A DNA stretch of 5,841 nt from Methanomassiliicoccus sp. (GCA_020725985.1 DYTM01000099.1:1-5841), one strand, 5' to 3'; shown: positions 1 through 5,841, counted from the first letter of the stretch. Numbers and translations are program-made. The notes: generated from the sequence alone by a model not told the origin.

Positions 1-1
1 C

Positions 2-460
2 GGCAAGGACTTCGAGGAGACGGGGGTGAAGGAGCCGGGCTGGGCCAACCTGGCCGAGGCGATCAGGCGGTTTATACCGAGCACCCTTAGGGTGAAGGTC
101 GTCTTCGCGCCCACAGTTTCCGCCGTCGACATCCTCGCCGATCGGCTGATAGAGAGGGTCTTCTACAACCTCCTGGACAACTCGATCGTCCACGGGGAGA
201 AAGTGACCGAGGCAAGGATAGGCGTGGAGAAGACGGAGGAAGGGATCAAGATCGTCTTCGAGGACGACGGTGTCGGCATTCCGGTGAGTAAGAAGGAGGC
301 GGTCTTCAAGTACGGCTCCGGGAAGGGAGGAGGGTATGGGCTCTACTTCTCCCGGGAAATCCTGTCCATTCTGGGAATGACAATCAAGGAGAGGGGCGAG
401 GAGGGGAAGGGGGCGCGGTTCGAGATATTCGTCCCGAGGGAGAAGTATCGGACCGCGTAG
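2..460 (+). CDS. Sensor histidine kinase, C-terminal ATP-binding (HATPase_c) end, 5'-truncated by the window
   Basis: This is the catalytic end of a two-component sensor kinase, which binds ATP and phosphorylates a histidine on its own dimerisation domain. The frame is open from base 2, so the true start lies upstream; a GTG at base 26 is in frame but is an internal codon, because the conserved kinase text (GVKEPGWANL) runs across it. Counting from that GTG, the N box is at residues 45-57 (FYNLLDNS, then H56), the G1 box at 80-85 (DDGVGI), and the G2 glycine-rich lid at 98-107 (SGKGGGYGLY). The protein ends in a typical final strand, GARFEIFVP. The GVKEPxW...NL linker and overall style match sensor kinases abundant in methanogenic archaea, which often carry PAS domains upstream; that part is not visible. 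No response regulator follows. Its signal and partner cannot be told from this fragment. Confidence 0.93.
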   Translation, partial: GKDFEETGVKEPGWANLAEAIRRFIPSTLRVKVVFAPTVSAVDILADRLIERVFYNLLDNSIVHGEKVTEARIGVEKTEEGIKIVFEDDGVGIPVSKKEAVFKYGSGKGGGYGLYFSREILSILGMTIKERGEEGKGARFEIFVPREKYRTA

Positions 461-577
461 AGGGGTCCCCTGATGCCCTTTTCACAGTAGCTTGCGTCTT
501 GAATAATGCATAGCCCCACTTCGCGACACAAGAACAGTGTCTCTACCGATGAACGCTGCATCTGTCTATTTCACCGC

Positions 578-593
578 CGAATTGTTAAATAAG
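578..593 (+). promoter_or_regulatory. Putative archaeal TATA/BRE promoter element for the P-type ATPase gene
   Basis: An AT-rich run (TTAAATAA at 585-592, preceded by purine-containing CGAATTG) stands out from GC-rich surroundings and is followed by AAGAAAAAGT. If it is a TATA box, transcription would start near base 615, giving a leader of about 60 bases before the ATG at 674. The rest of the 461-673 gap shows no convincing gene; a short pyrimidine run (CCCTTTT, 476-482) just after the kinase stop could help end the upstream transcript. This is motif reading only. Confidence 0.45.
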
Positions 594-632
594 AAAAAGT
601 CCCTCTCCGTCCGCAGCCATAAGTTCGGACGA

Positions 633-647
633 GGGCGTATGACGCCC
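633..647 (+). repeat. Perfect short inverted repeat in the leader of the ATPase gene
   Basis: GGGCGT (633-638) and ACGCCC (642-647) are exact reverse complements separated by ATG, forming a compact 6-bp stem that ends 26 bases before the start codon. A second possible stem (601-605 plus 609-613 with 626-635, with a 3-base bulge) shares bases 633-635, so the two cannot form together. The start codon itself has no clear Shine-Dalgarno sequence. A regulatory role is possible but undemonstrated. Confidence 0.35.
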
Positions 648-673
648 CCGGCCTGGCAACAGCGGGCGAGCCG

Positions 674-3600
674 ATGGAAGAAGACACAGCAGATGGGGCT
701 GGCATTCGCGAGTACATCTCATGCAGTCCGGACGATTTCTGCGCCCGACTGGGAACCGATCTAGAAGGACTGTCGTCGGCCGAGGCAACGGCCAGAGTTC
801 AGGAGTACGGTCGGAACGTCCTGCCGGAGCGAAAGAGGAGATTCTCGCAGAACGTCATCGTTCAGTTCAGGAACCTCTTCAACGTGCTACTTATCGTCGC
901 GGCGATACTCTCATTCGTAAGCGGATTCAGCACGAACGATTCCAGCTCCATCAATATGGGTATTGTCATTCTCGCCGTCGTAATCGTCAGCGTCGTATTC
1001 AGCTTGTTCCAGGAGTACCGCGCGGAGAGGGCAGTAAAGGCCATCAAGGAACTCATTCCTTCAATGACCCGCGTGAGGCGGGACGGGATTGTCGTTCAAA
1101 TCCAGGTGGCAGACGTCGTCCCAGGAGACCTGATCATGTTGGAGGCGGGAGACAGGGTACCGGCGGACGCCCGTGTCACCGAGTGCTACGAGTTCGCCGT
1201 GGACAACTCCGCATTGACGGGTGAATCGGAACCCGTTCCGAGATCGAGCGATAGTAAGGCATCTCCGGGGAAAGGCCTCGCTGAATGCGAGAACGTTGTC
1301 TTCGCCGGAACCATTGTGGCGTCAGGGTCCGGCAAGGCGATAGTGTTTGCGACAGGAGAGCGAACTGAGTTCGGTCGAATAGTGAAGCTTGCACAGACAG
1401 TCGTGGAGCCCCCCAGCCCTCTGCAGCGGGAGATCGACCGTACGGCGCGCGTGAACTTCGTCCTCGCTATCGCCGTCGGATTCCTCTTCCTCCTCATCGC
1501 ATTCTTCGGCCTCGGACTTGAGCTGGCACACAGTCTGCTCTTCATGATCGGGGTGATGATCTCCCTCGTTCCGGAAGGCTTCCAGGTGACCATGACGCTG
1601 GCGCTCGCGCTCAGTGCCCTTAAGATGGCGAAACGCAACGTTGTCGTGAAGCGTCTGTCTTCTGTGGAGACGCTCGGTGGCGCCACGACGATTTGCGTAG
1701 ACAAGACCGGGACGATCACCGAGGGTCAGATGACCGTCCGGAAGGCTTGGGTCGGCGGGAAGGTGCTCGAGGTGACCGGGGAGGGCTACGAACCGGAGGG
1801 CGAGGTCACGCTTGACGGCAAGCGCGTCACGGCCGCAGACGGGGACGACCTTCTTCAACTGTTTCGAGTTGCGTGCCTCAACAACACAGCGACCGTCGTT
1901 CCCCCATTGGATCGCAGGAAGTCTCGCTGGACCGCTGTCGGCGACTCCACCGAGGCTGCCCTGCTGGTCCTTGCTGCGAAGGCGGGCCTGCAGTCCAAGG
2001 ACCAGATGGCGAGCAATCCCCGCATTGGCCTGATTCCCTTCGAGTCAAGGCGCAAGATGATGACGAGCGTGCACCGAGGTCAAGACGGGAAGGTGACGGC
2101 GTACGTCAAAGGCGCCGGGACGGAGGTGCTGAAGCGGTGCACCAGGGCGTTCTGGAATGGTGCAGTCGTGGACCTGACGCCTTCCATCGGCAAGGAGCTA
2201 GCCGACCTCATGGACGGCTATGCCCGGGAGGCCTATCGGGTTCTGGCCCTGGCGGTACGCCCGCTTGACTCCGAGCCTGCGAGATACGACGCAGAGGTCA
2301 TCGAGAAAGACCTGGTGTTCGTGGGCTTGGTCGCCATTCTCGACCCGCCTCGAGTGGAAAGCCGCGACGCAGTGAGGCAATCTCGCGAGGCTGGCATAAA
2401 GGTCATCATGCTGACTGGCGATCACGAATTGACCGCCGAGGCCATCGCCCGCAGCGTCGGGATAATCACGAAAAAAGGCACCGTGGTCACCGGGACCGCG
2501 CTGGCGGCGATGAGCGATGACGATCTCGGACATCTTCTGGACAAGCCGGAGCTGGTGTTCGCCCGCATCGCCCCAGATCAGAAGCTCAGAGTAGTCAGGA
2601 TACTTCGGAAGAAAGGCGAGATCGTCGCTGTAACGGGGGATGGGGTGAACGACGCCCCCGCCCTGCTCGAGGCGAACATCGGCATAGCGATGGGGATATC
2701 CGGTACGGACGTCGCAAGGGAATCCGCCAATATGGTGCTTCTTGACGATAACTTCGCCTCGATCGTGCACGGAGTGGAACTGGGAAGAGCGGTGTTCGAT
2801 AACCTGAAGAAGTTCACCGCCTACGTGTTCACGCACAACTGGGCCCAACTGGTTTCGTTCATCGCCTTCGTGCTGCTCGGCGTCCCGCTACCCCTCGCGG
2901 TCGTCCAGATACTGGCAATCGACCTGATGATGGAAATCCCTCCTTCTCTGGCCCTCACGCTTGAGCCGCCCGAGCGGGGGATAATGGAGCGGCCCCCGCG
3001 TTCGAAGAAGACACGCCTGTTCAGCCCGTTCGCGATCGCCCGCAGCATGTACATCGGGGCGATTATTGGCCTGGCTGCCCTGTACTGGTGCCTGCATATC
3101 TGGGAAACGGCAGGCTGGACGCTTGGAATGAGCGCTGTTTCCTCGGCCACCGCCTACGCGCAGGGAACGACGATAACGATGGCTGCTATCATGGCAGGAC
3201 AGCTCGGCACCGTCTTCGCGATGAGGACGAATATCCAGTCGTCCCTGTCTGTCAGCCTGAGAAGGAACCCGTTGCTGCCAGTGGGAGTCGTGACCTCATT
3301 CCTCATCCTCCTGGTCCTCGTCTATGTGCCCGTCATCGGGACAGCGTTCAACGCCGCTCCCGTCCCTCTATTCGATATCCTCGTCCTCTATGCAATAGCG
3401 CCCTTGGTTCTCGGGATGGAAGAGGTAAGGAAGCTGCTGTTGCGGAGATACGTGCTCCCTCCGAGGCCAGTGCCCGCGGTATCCGTCGGCGGGTGGCCGT
3501 CGACCGGGCCGTTGAGACCCCGCGCCGCAAGAACCCTTCCCCCCTTCGAGGAGAAGGCCTTTCCGGTCGCGGCAGTCCTGCGAGGCCAGAAGTTCGAAGA

Positions 3601-4420
3601 GAACCTGGTGCGAGTGGCAGCGGACGTCGCTCGCGCCCAGGGATCCAAGCTGGTGTTCATCCGTGCCATAGACGGAAGGTCGGACGAGAAGAGGCTTTCA
3701 GATACAGCCCGGCTTGCCGAGCAACTTGCGGAGCATCTGGGAGTTCCTTACGAGATGCAGGATATCCAGCTTGCAGGACGTGAACGCAGCTCAAGGACCA
3801 TGTCCGTCAGTCTGAGAAATGCGGTGAAGGACCTCGCCCCTTCATGGATCCTAGTCCCCGTGACGAGGGATGCGATCCGGGGCAGGAGGCGCGCTCTCAC
3901 ATCCATGAAGTGGATTGAGGAGTTCAATCACGGGAGAGTGTCGCTGGTGAGCAACTGGGAGGCCCGCCCGATCCCGTCGGATCGGGCGCCCAGGTTGCTC
4001 ATCCCTGCACTAACCCGTCTCAAAGGAGAGCCTCTGGAGCTGGTGGATGAACTGACGAAGGGCGCGGACTTTCCTGAGGTCGACATCGTGGCGGCAAAGA
4101 TTATCGAAATGCCATCGATCGTGCCGCTCTACTCCGTCTATCGTCCGGAGTCCCTGGTGGACATGGAGCGGGAATTGAGCGTTTTCAGATCGATCCCCTC
4201 GTGGGGTCGAATCAGGAGGATACAACCCATGGTCCTTCTTGTAAGGGAGAGCGGTAGGGATTTGGCTCAGTTTGCCTCGGACAGGAATGTCGATCTCATC
4301 GTGATGGAAGGAGACTGGAAGAGAGAAGAGCGCGGCTTCCTGTTAAAGAAGGAACGGAAGGTTGCTTTGAATGCGGAATGCACGGTGATCGTCGCCATGC
4401 CTCCGGTCGGGGGCAACTAG
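674..4420 (+). CDS. Type IIC-like P-type cation-transporting ATPase with two C-terminal USP-like domains
   Basis: This is a membrane ion pump that uses ATP through an aspartyl-phosphate intermediate. ATG 674 is the only usable start after the in-frame TAA at 620. Order: cation-ATPase N domain (about 10-75); M1 and M2 (67-84, 95-114); actuator domain with TGES at 182-185; M3 and M4 (about 262-313) with PEG at 300-302; phosphorylation motif DKTGT at 343-347 (D343 phosphorylated); nucleotide domain with GDSTEAAL at 423-430 and KGA at 479-481; TGDH at 581-584; hinge TGDGVNDAPA at 654-663; M5-M10 (about 712-915). The text around 626-780 aligns almost without gaps to animal Na,K-ATPase, placing it nearest type IIC. 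Ion-site equivalents: E301, N722, D750 and E754 are acidic or polar as expected, but Q725 replaces Glu779 and H721 replaces Ser775. After a proline-rich linker (925-960), residues about 963-1098 and 1106-1243 look like two USP domains with degenerate ATP-binding loops. The ion is unknown (Na+, K+, H+ or Ca2+). No beta subunit gene is visible. Confidence 0.95.
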   Translation: MEEDTADGAGIREYISCSPDDFCARLGTDLEGLSSAEATARVQEYGRNVLPERKRRFSQNVIVQFRNLFNVLLIVAAILSFVSGFSTNDSSSINMGIVILAVVIVSVVFSLFQEYRAERAVKAIKELIPSMTRVRRDGIVVQIQVADVVPGDLIMLEAGDRVPADARVTECYEFAVDNSALTGESEPVPRSSDSKASPGKGLAECENVVFAGTIVASGSGKAIVFATGERTEFGRIVKLAQTVVEPPSPLQREIDRTARVNFVLAIAVGFLFLLIAFFGLGLELAHSLLFMIGVMISLVPEGFQVTMTLALALSALKMAKRNVVVKRLSSVETLGGATTICVDKTGTITEGQMTVRKAWVGGKVLEVTGEGYEPEGEVTLDGKRVTAADGDDLLQLFRVACLNNTATVVPPLDRRKSRWTAVGDSTEAALLVLAAKAGLQSKDQMASNPRIGLIPFESRRKMMTSVHRGQDGKVTAYVKGAGTEVLKRCTRAFWNGAVVDLTPSIGKELADLMDGYAREAYRVLALAVRPLDSEPARYDAEVIEKDLVFVGLVAILDPPRVESRDAVRQSREAGIKVIMLTGDHELTAEAIARSVGIITKKGTVVTGTALAAMSDDDLGHLLDKPELVFARIAPDQKLRVVRILRKKGEIVAVTGDGVNDAPALLEANIGIAMGISGTDVARESANMVLLDDNFASIVHGVELGRAVFDNLKKFTAYVFTHNWAQLVSFIAFVLLGVPLPLAVVQILAIDLMMEIPPSLALTLEPPERGIMERPPRSKKTRLFSPFAIARSMYIGAIIGLAALYWCLHIWETAGWTLGMSAVSSATAYAQGTTITMAAIMAGQLGTVFAMRTNIQSSLSVSLRRNPLLPVGVVTSFLILLVLVYVPVIGTAFNAAPVPLFDILVLYAIAPLVLGMEEVRKLLLRRYVLPPRPVPAVSVGGWPSTGPLRPRAARTLPPFEEKAFPVAAVLRGQKFEENLVRVAADVARAQGSKLVFIRAIDGRSDEKRLSDTARLAEQLAEHLGVPYEMQDIQLAGRERSSRTMSVSLRNAVKDLAPSWILVPVTRDAIRGRRRALTSMKWIEEFNHGRVSLVSNWEARPIPSDRAPRLLIPALTRLKGEPLELVDELTKGADFPEVDIVAAKIIEMPSIVPLYSVYRPESLVDMERELSVFRSIPSWGRIRRIQPMVLLVRESGRDLAQFASDRNVDLIVMEGDWKREERGFLLKKERKVALNAECTVIVAMPPVGGN
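3965..3988 (+). repeat. Perfect 10-bp inverted repeat inside the ATPase gene, at the junction of the two USP-like domains
   Basis: CGCCCGATCC (3965-3974) and GGATCGGGCG (3979-3988) are exact reverse complements separated by four bases (CGTC). They encode residues about 1098-1105 (RPIPSDRA), between the first and second USP-like domains. In mRNA this would be a very stable hairpin. It may slow ribosomes between domains, or be chance in GC-rich DNA; the dyad itself is certain, its role is not. Confidence 0.6.
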
Positions 4421-4471
4421 CATTCCTTTGGGAGTGTCGGCCGGAGGCGGTCCCGCGTCCGACAGGTCCCG

Positions 4472-4487
4472 AGAGTCGCCGGACTCT
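4472..4487 (+). repeat. Small hairpin 3' of the ATPase gene, possible transcript end structure
   Basis: AGAGTC (4472-4477) pairs perfectly with GACTCT (4482-4487) around the tetraloop GCCG, about 50 bases after the ATPase stop; TCC/GGA outside can extend it with a small bulge. No T-run follows, so it is not a classical terminator and may only stabilise the 3' end. A second stem, GCCCTC (4640-4645) with GAGGGC (4656-4661), lies further on. Confidence 0.25.
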
Positions 4488-4933
4488 GGAGCCCCGCGTC
4501 TGCCTCCCTCCTCATCACCCAGCCAACCGCCCGCCTCAGTCTCCTAGCCAGCTCTCTTCGCGAGCCCGTGCAACGTAAGCATCGAACGCTTCGATCTCCG
4601 ACCTCGGCGGACATGCCAGCGAGCGTGAAGACGGGCCTTGCCCTCATCTTTCCGAGAGGGCGAAAGCACCCATGCAAGATCACCATGAGGTAATTCATGT
4701 CTTATCCAGGCAGTTGTTGGTTATCACAATTGACGCCTTTTGTCCACCATGTTAAGCGAATAGGATCTGGAAACTATGCAGCATCATTCATTTACAGTCG
4801 CTTTCCTCCCATCCGACGCCATATGTCTGTCCGTACGGGCGGGTCAGCCGGCCAGTCTCGTGCCGGAATCTCCTTCCCCAATGAATCGAAGGTCTCGGCG
4901 AAAGGTTCTTCCGGCGGGATCAATCGCCCAATG

Positions 4934-4961
4934 CTCATATACAATGAGATTCGATATTGTA
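4934..4961 (+). promoter_or_regulatory. Overlapping dyads and TATA-like sequence upstream of the DUF3795-nuoE-nuoF unit
   Basis: Two inverted repeats overlap: CTCAT/ATGAG (4934-4938 with 4944-4948) and TACAAT/ATTGTA (4940-4945 with 4956-4961). The AT-rich CATATACAAT in the first could serve as a TATA box, putting a transcription start close to 4965 and the first ATG about 30 bases later. Dyads overlapping a promoter are a common layout for repressor operators. The arrangement is seen directly; the function is inference. Confidence 0.4.
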
Positions 4962-4995
4962 CACACTGAGGAAACCGAGACGGGGGGATATCCGG

Positions 4996-5235
4996 ATGAG
5001 GAGCAGTGAACCCGGCACCCTGAGTCCGTGCGGGCTCAATTGCGAGTGGTGCGTTTACCACAGGATGATGATAGTCACAGGTTCAGGTTGTCCCGGGTGT
5101 TTCGGCAGGAAGAGATGCCAGATCAGAGACTGTGCCCGCGGGGAAGGCCGGCAATCATGCGAAGGATGCTGCTCGGGTCCGTGCTGGATCTTTCTACAGG
5201 GCTATGAATGCATGAGAGAGCACTGCACATACTAG
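4996..5235 (+). CDS. Small cysteine-rich DUF3795-like protein
   Basis: A 79-residue protein with 13 cysteines (residues 12, 16, 19, 32, 35, 41, 46, 55, 58, 59, 63, 72, 77). The opening CGLNCEWC, the GCPGC pair, CQIRDCA and the closing CEGCC follow the layout of DUF3795 (Pfam), a cysteine-rich family of unknown function found in many archaea and anaerobic bacteria and presumed to bind metal (zinc or Fe-S). The ATG at 4996 is preferred over an in-frame TTG at 4957 because a G-rich ribosome-binding tract (4982-4987) lies 8 bases before it and the conserved part begins just after. It is shorter than many family members, ending soon after the cysteine core. No signal peptide or membrane segment is seen. 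It sits 52 bases before the NuoE-type gene on the same strand, so it may be co-transcribed and linked to redox or metal handling. The function is unknown. Confidence 0.85.
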   Translation: MRSSEPGTLSPCGLNCEWCVYHRMMIVTGSGCPGCFGRKRCQIRDCARGEGRQSCEGCCSGPCWIFLQGYECMREHCTY

Positions 5236-5251
5236 TGCCTGGCACTGGAAT

Positions 5252-5268
5252 CCGATGTCTGACATCGG
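5252..5268 (+). repeat. Perfect 7-bp hairpin between the DUF3795-like gene and nuoE
   Basis: CCGATGT (5252-5258) and ACATCGG (5262-5268) are exact complements around a CTG loop, with a possible extra T-G pair outside. The stem buries an alternative ATG (5255) for the NuoE-type gene and ends 19 bases before the preferred start at 5288. It could act as an mRNA processing or stability element that sets different expression of the two genes; no T-run follows, so termination is unlikely. Confidence 0.4.
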
Positions 5269-5287
5269 GGAAACACGGAGACGAGCT

Positions 5288-5779
5288 ATGACCACGCAGG
5301 ACCCACGCCTTGAAGCCCTCGATAAGTCGATCGAGGAGCACGGCCGCCGACCGAGCGCCCTTCTTGAGGTGCTCCAGAGGGCTCAGGATCTGTACGGATT
5401 CCTTGAAAGGGACATTCTTATCCACATCTCCAAAGCGCTCAATCTGCCGCCGAGCCGCACCTACGGGGCGGCGACCTTCTACAATCTGTTCAGATTCCGG
5501 AAGCCTGGGGAACACGTGGTCACGCCCTGCCTCGGCACGGCGTGCTACGTGAAAGGGGTGGAGGAAATCGTATCGGCGATCGAGGAGGAGTTCTGCGTCG
5601 AGCGCGGGCAATCTACCGCCGACGGCAGGCTTTCCCTCTTCGTCACGAGATGCATCGGGGCGTGCGCGATGGCTCCGAACGTCGTTCTCGACGGTGAGGT
5701 GATCGGCAAGGCGACGAAGGAGGCGGTGCTGGAGAGGATGAGGCGGTCGCTCGGAGGCGGAAACGGTGAAAGAGTCTGA
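5288..5779 (+). CDS. nuoE: NuoE/HndA-type [2Fe-2S] (thioredoxin-like) subunit of an NAD(P)H-linked oxidoreductase
   Basis: A 163-residue protein of the 24-kDa NADH dehydrogenase subunit family. It carries one [2Fe-2S] cluster and relays electrons to or from the flavin subunit NuoF; homologues serve complex I, NAD(P)-reducing or bifurcating hydrogenases and formate dehydrogenases. The N-terminal helical part (RPSALLEVLQRAQDLYGFL, 21-39) and YGAATFYNLFRF (59-70) are diagnostic. The four cluster cysteines are all present with family spacing: C81-x4-C86 and C122-x3-C126. Length is normal for the family. ATG 5288 is chosen because GGAG (5277-5280) lies 7 bases upstream; an in-frame ATG at 5255 would add 11 residues but lies inside a hairpin with a poorer ribosome site. 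The next gene overlaps its last 14 bases, typical of translationally coupled nuoE-nuoF pairs. Without the rest of the locus it cannot be told whether this belongs to a hydrogenase, a dehydrogenase or another complex. Expected to be cytoplasmic. Confidence 0.93.
   Translation: MTTQDPRLEALDKSIEEHGRRPSALLEVLQRAQDLYGFLERDILIHISKALNLPPSRTYGAATFYNLFRFRKPGEHVVTPCLGTACYVKGVEEIVSAIEEEFCVERGQSTADGRLSLFVTRCIGACAMAPNVVLDGEVIGKATKEAVLERMRRSLGGGNGERV
5753..5757 (+). promoter_or_regulatory. Shine-Dalgarno site deciding the start of the gene after nuoE
   Basis: GGAGG, 8 bases before the GTG at 5766, is a textbook ribosome-binding site lying inside the end of the nuoE coding region. It is the main support for calling the overlapping GTG start. 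Confidence 0.75.
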
Positions 5780-5841
5780 CATTCAGAACATAGCCAAGAC
5801 CGAGTCGGAGAGGCTGAAGAGCTTCAAGCACCGAATTAACG
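5766..5841 (+). CDS. Probable NuoF/HndC-type NADH-binding flavoprotein subunit, N-terminal 25 codons only
   Basis: The frame opens with GTG, overlapping the nuoE stop by 14 bases in another frame, behind a strong ribosome-binding site, and stays open to the window edge. The visible residues (MKESDIQNIAKTESERLKSF, then KHRIN) are a charged helix leading into what looks like the first strand of a thioredoxin-like ferredoxin domain. In HndC-type and related NuoF proteins such a strand precedes a cysteine motif, which here would lie just past the edge. The NuoF-type subunit binds FMN and NAD(P)H and passes electrons to NuoE. Position directly after nuoE is the best evidence; the 25 residues alone are not diagnostic. 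A separate HndB-like ferredoxin subunit is the main alternative. Confidence 0.6.
   Translation, partial: MKESDIQNIAKTESERLKSFKHRIN

Larger units (their letters stand above)
4421..4995. other. Intergenic region with no convincing gene
   Basis: Open frames here (for example + strand 4697-4969, or - strand 4417-4698 and 4792-5061) have low-complexity or unrecognisable translations and no good ribosome sites, so none is called. The left part (4421-4680) is GC-rich and holds two small hairpins (4472-4487 and 4640-4661). The part from about 4685 to 4800 is clearly more AT-rich, and overlapping dyads occur at 4934-4961. A short - strand reading that stops at 4536-4538 ends in EIEAFDAYVARAREESWLGD, which has protein-like texture, but its frame is closed by another stop about 30 codons upstream and has no start; it may be a relic or chance. 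Confidence 0.6.

Noticed and set aside
461..484. Palindrome-like AGGGGTCCCCT followed by CTTTTC after the kinase stop
   Set aside because: The centre leaves no room for a loop unless the stem shrinks to about 3 bp; only the weak pyrimidine run remains as a terminator hint.
525..541. GACAC/GTGTC inverted repeat
   Set aside because: Only 5 bp with a 7-base loop; expected by chance in a gap of this size.
2198..2848. Long - strand open frame (216 codons) inside the ATPase gene
   Set aside because: It lies wholly antisense to a well-supported conserved gene, and its translation shows no family motif; a shadow of GC-rich codon usage.
4505..4545. C/D-box-like motifs on the - strand (CTGA followed by GTGATGA)
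   Set aside because: The order and spacing do not make a full C-D'-C'-D box guide RNA, and no terminal stem is seen.
4417..4698. - strand open frame of 93 codons after the ATPase gene
   Set aside because: Arg-rich translation without domain signal; overlaps the end of the ATPase gene.
4697..4969. + strand open frame of 90 codons in the intergenic region
   Set aside because: No ribosome site, no recognisable motif, and it runs through the AT-rich promoter-like dyads.
5123..5782. Long - strand open frame (219 codons) opposite nuoE
   Set aside because: Antisense to nuoE with all family cysteines on the + strand; the translation is Arg/Pro-rich without recognisable domains.

Overview
The window is GC-rich and reads entirely on the + strand. 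It looks archaeal, most likely a euryarchaeon of the methanogen/Thermoplasmata type. Three things suggest this. The histidine-kinase end has the sequence style common in methanogen sensor kinases. The cation pump resembles the Na,K-ATPase-like (type IIC) P-type ATPases. An AT-rich, TATA-like element lies where an archaeal promoter would be expected. The lineage is inferred from protein style, not proven.

Layout: (1) bases 2-460 are the C-terminal ATP-binding end of a sensor histidine kinase whose start lies outside the window. (2) A gap of about 210 bases holds a TATA-like promoter element and small dyads. (3) Bases 674-4420 encode one large protein of 1248 residues: a complete type IIC-like P-type cation ATPase followed by a soluble C-terminal extension of about 290 residues that looks like two tandem universal-stress-protein (USP) domains. 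(4) A 575-base stretch without a convincing gene ends in an AT-rich region with overlapping inverted repeats. (5) A tight gene group begins at 4996: a 79-residue protein with 13 cysteines (DUF3795-like), a NuoE-type [2Fe-2S] subunit, and the first 25 codons of a gene that overlaps nuoE and is probably the NuoF-type flavin/NADH subunit.

How the parts fit: the first two genes look like separate units (signal transduction; ion transport). The final three appear to be one transcription unit for a soluble NAD(P)H-linked electron-transfer module (NuoE/HndA plus NuoF/HndC type), which usually works with a hydrogenase, formate dehydrogenase or other redox partner. That partner would lie beyond the right edge.

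The most interesting item is the pump: ion-site residues that partly match and partly depart from Na,K-ATPase (including His at the position of Ser775/Lys791), with a built-in double USP-like tail. A perfect 10-bp hairpin lies in the coding DNA at the junction of the two USP-like domains. No rRNA, tRNA, CRISPR array, insertion sequence or phage gene was seen.
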